A DNA stretch of 40,733 nucleotides from JAFGKM01 sp964403465. GTDB lineage: Bacteria; Ratteibacteria; UBA8468; B48-G9; JAFGKM01. Shown piece by piece: positions 39,504-40,733 of this stretch. Location: NCBI GenBank assembly GCA_964403465.1, contig CAYOFY010000007.1, forward strand, positions 1 through 40,733. The letters run 5' to 3'. Made by a program: the position numbers and the translations under genes. Position 1 is the stretch's first letter. Every line of letters starts with the position of its first letter. The notes below the pieces were generated by a model. It had not been told where the DNA came from and ran no database searches. It saw only the letters and a list, made by a program, of their open reading frames with translations.

Positions 39504-40733
39504 TTACTGCGTATTGGGCAGATATGCCCCTGTTCTTTTCAGCTTTTTCTGAAGTCTGCGGATATCTATGGAGCGGGAATCCTTTCCTTTCTCTGCCATC
39601 ATTGCCGCCGCCATGCCTGCCGCCTGGCCTGTTATGTAACATCCTGGCATGACCCTTATGGATGACTGCATGTACCGGTCGGTACTGACGCATCTCCCCG
39701 CAACCAGCACATTTTTCAATCCTGACGGCACAAGAATCCTGTAGGGGATGCCATAACTCTGACCTTTGTCCAGACGGTGGGATTTATAATCTTTCAGGAA
39801 TTTTTCATAGGATTTGTTGTCAGGTCTGGATGCATGTATGTCCACAGGATATGAGTATCGTCCTATTTCGTCTTCAAATATGGAGCAATTCTTGAAAGCG
39901 CTCAGTTTGAGAATATAATCTCCCCTGATGCGTCTGGTTTCCCTTATGCCGAGAAGAGAGCCTGTTGCCACAAGTTCCATCCTTTCGTATCCCTTAAGGT
40001 ATTTTTTATAGTATTTTGCAAATTCGGGCATTGATTTTCTGGCCCGGATGTATGCTTCTGTGAGGGATTTCTCGTCAGTGCCGTCAACCCCGAAGGTATG
40101 CCCGATATTTGCACCCCCAAGAATTTTCCCCAGCGGTACCATTCCGGGCATGTGTCTGTCCCTGACAGAAAAAACCCCGTCCTCAAATGCATCCTGCAAC
40201 CGGCTGGTCTGTGATTTTCCGCCTTTTGTAACCTTTTCCCAGTCAACCCCTGACCAGAGGCTGCACAATGTGCCCGCCATCATTAATCCTTTGCTATCAC
40301 CTTTTTCATAGTCGGCACCGGCAAGATAGGCAAGGTGGCCATCACCCGTGCCGTCCACGAAAACCTTCGCTTTCACCGCAAAAAGGTCTGATTTCCCGTC
40401 GCATATTGCTTCGGTTACGCAGCCGTCTTTCACAACGACATCCATAAGGCGCGTATAATAGGTGAAGTGTACGCCTGCCTCTATCAGCATTTCCTCGTAC
40501 AGCCGTTTCAGTACCTCGGCCTTTATGGCAGAGCCGTTTTCCGGGTATGTTCCGCCGGCTTTCCGGAGTCGTTCAAGTATCTCCCTGCCAATGCCGCCTG
40601 CAAGAAAGTTAACTCCGTCTGTAAAAGTCATGAAGACAGGCACGAGCCCCGCAGTTCCCATGCCTCCGCAGCAGGTATGTGCCTCGGCAAGATACACCTT
40701 CGCTCCCTGCCTGGAAGCGATAATTGCCGCGGC
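39504..40733 (-). CDS. FAD-dependent oxidoreductase (FAD_oxidored family), 5' partial
   Basis: The frame continues to the right window edge (AAIIASRQGAKVYLAEAHTCCGGMGT), so the start and the glycine-rich FAD loop lie outside. About 409 residues are visible. Features include VFVDGTGDGHLAYLAGADYE (second FAD contact), ESRG-like RETRRIRGDYIL, and the C-terminal NVLVAGRCVSTDRYMQSSIRVMPGCYITGQAAGMAAAMM. Family members are found beside secreted glycosidases in Planctomycetes and Lentisphaerae and oxidise unknown small molecules. It is convergent with mgtE, 23 bp apart. No partner gene is visible in the window. Confidence 0.8.
   Translation of the reverse strand, partial: AAAIIASRQGAKVYLAEAHTCCGGMGTAGLVPVFMTFTDGVNFLAGGIGREILERLRKAGGTYPENGSAIKAEVLKRLYEEMLIEAGVHFTYYTRLMDVVVKDGCVTEAICDGKSDLFAVKAKVFVDGTGDGHLAYLAGADYEKGDSKGLMMAGTLCSLWSGVDWEKVTKGGKSQTSRLQDAFEDGVFSVRDRHMPGMVPLGKILGGANIGHTFGVDGTDEKSLTEAYIRARKSMPEFAKYYKKYLKGYERMELVATGSLLGIRETRRIRGDYILKLSAFKNCSIFEDEIGRYSYPVDIHASRPDNKSYEKFLKDYKSHRLDKGQSYGIPYRILVPSGLKNVLVAGRCVSTDRYMQSSIRVMPGCYITGQAAGMAAAMMAEKGKDSRSIDIRRLQKKLKRTGAYLPNTQ

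Overview
The window looks like a scaffold from a metagenome-assembled genome of an anaerobic heterotrophic bacterium. Two 100-N scaffold gaps support the assembly origin. Secreted DUF1549/DUF1553 and DUF1501 proteins, a PPC-domain protein and an FG-GAP/ASPIC protein point to the Planctomycetes/PVC group or a neighbouring deep lineage such as Omnitrophota, Hydrogenedentota or Sumerlaeota. PPi-dependent phosphofructokinase, a ferredoxin-type 2-oxoacid oxidoreductase and a large superoxide reductase/rubredoxin/flavodiiron set point to anaerobic metabolism. I cannot place the organism more precisely from sequence alone.

Layout. (1) Bases 1-9766 are mostly minus-strand carbohydrate and esterase genes: a truncated solute-binding protein, a secreted DUF4091 protein, an alpha/beta hydrolase, and an operon of UroD/MtaA-like methyltransferase, SGNH hydrolase and GHL6-like glycosidase. 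A plus-strand GNAT acetyltransferase/secreted protein pair interrupts them. (2) Bases 9858-17820 hold a DUF5679 zinc ribbon, an acetamidase/formamidase, and a four-gene plus-strand operon (DUF1549/1553, DUF1501, PPC, tandem Rid/chorismatase-like). (3) Bases 17821-18382 are a long intergenic region with a strong promoter, a 38-bp repeat matching the left window edge in inverted orientation, and a Rex-like palindrome. (4) Bases 18383-28330 are mixed metabolism and transport: YghZ-type aldo/keto reductase, FG-GAP/ASPIC protein, DUF296, CorA, PPi-PFK, CcdA, enolase-superfamily enzyme, Pit with its DUF47 partner, and a sugar-phosphate isomerase.

(5) Bases 28396-38077 are the most coherent block: fifteen co-directional genes forming an oxygen and peroxide defence island. 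In order they are Ogg2 DNA glycosylase, PerR, rubredoxin, flavodiiron protein (truncated), superoxide reductase, Dps-like ferritin, a 41-aa Cys-rich protein, an iron-sulfur-flavoprotein-like flavodoxin, WrbA, a glutaredoxin-like protein, thioredoxin reductase, a ZIP transporter, a rubrerythrin-like protein, and KorA/KorB. A plausible electron path runs from 2-oxoacids through KorAB and ferredoxin/rubredoxin to superoxide reductase and the diiron proteins. PerR would sense peroxide, while the ferritin and ZIP protein manage metals and Ogg2 repairs 8-oxoguanine. (6) Bases 38137-40733 hold MgtE and an FAD-dependent oxidoreductase cut by the right edge.

Regulatory reading: several promoters resemble sigma-70 sites with a TAAAAT or TATAAT -10 box. 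Three of them (mgtE, ogg, ccdA) place the expected transcription start at or within about 3 nt of the ATG with no Shine-Dalgarno sequence, suggesting leaderless mRNAs. The second N gap appears to have near-zero or negative true length, because removing it restores the expected flavodiiron motif in frame.
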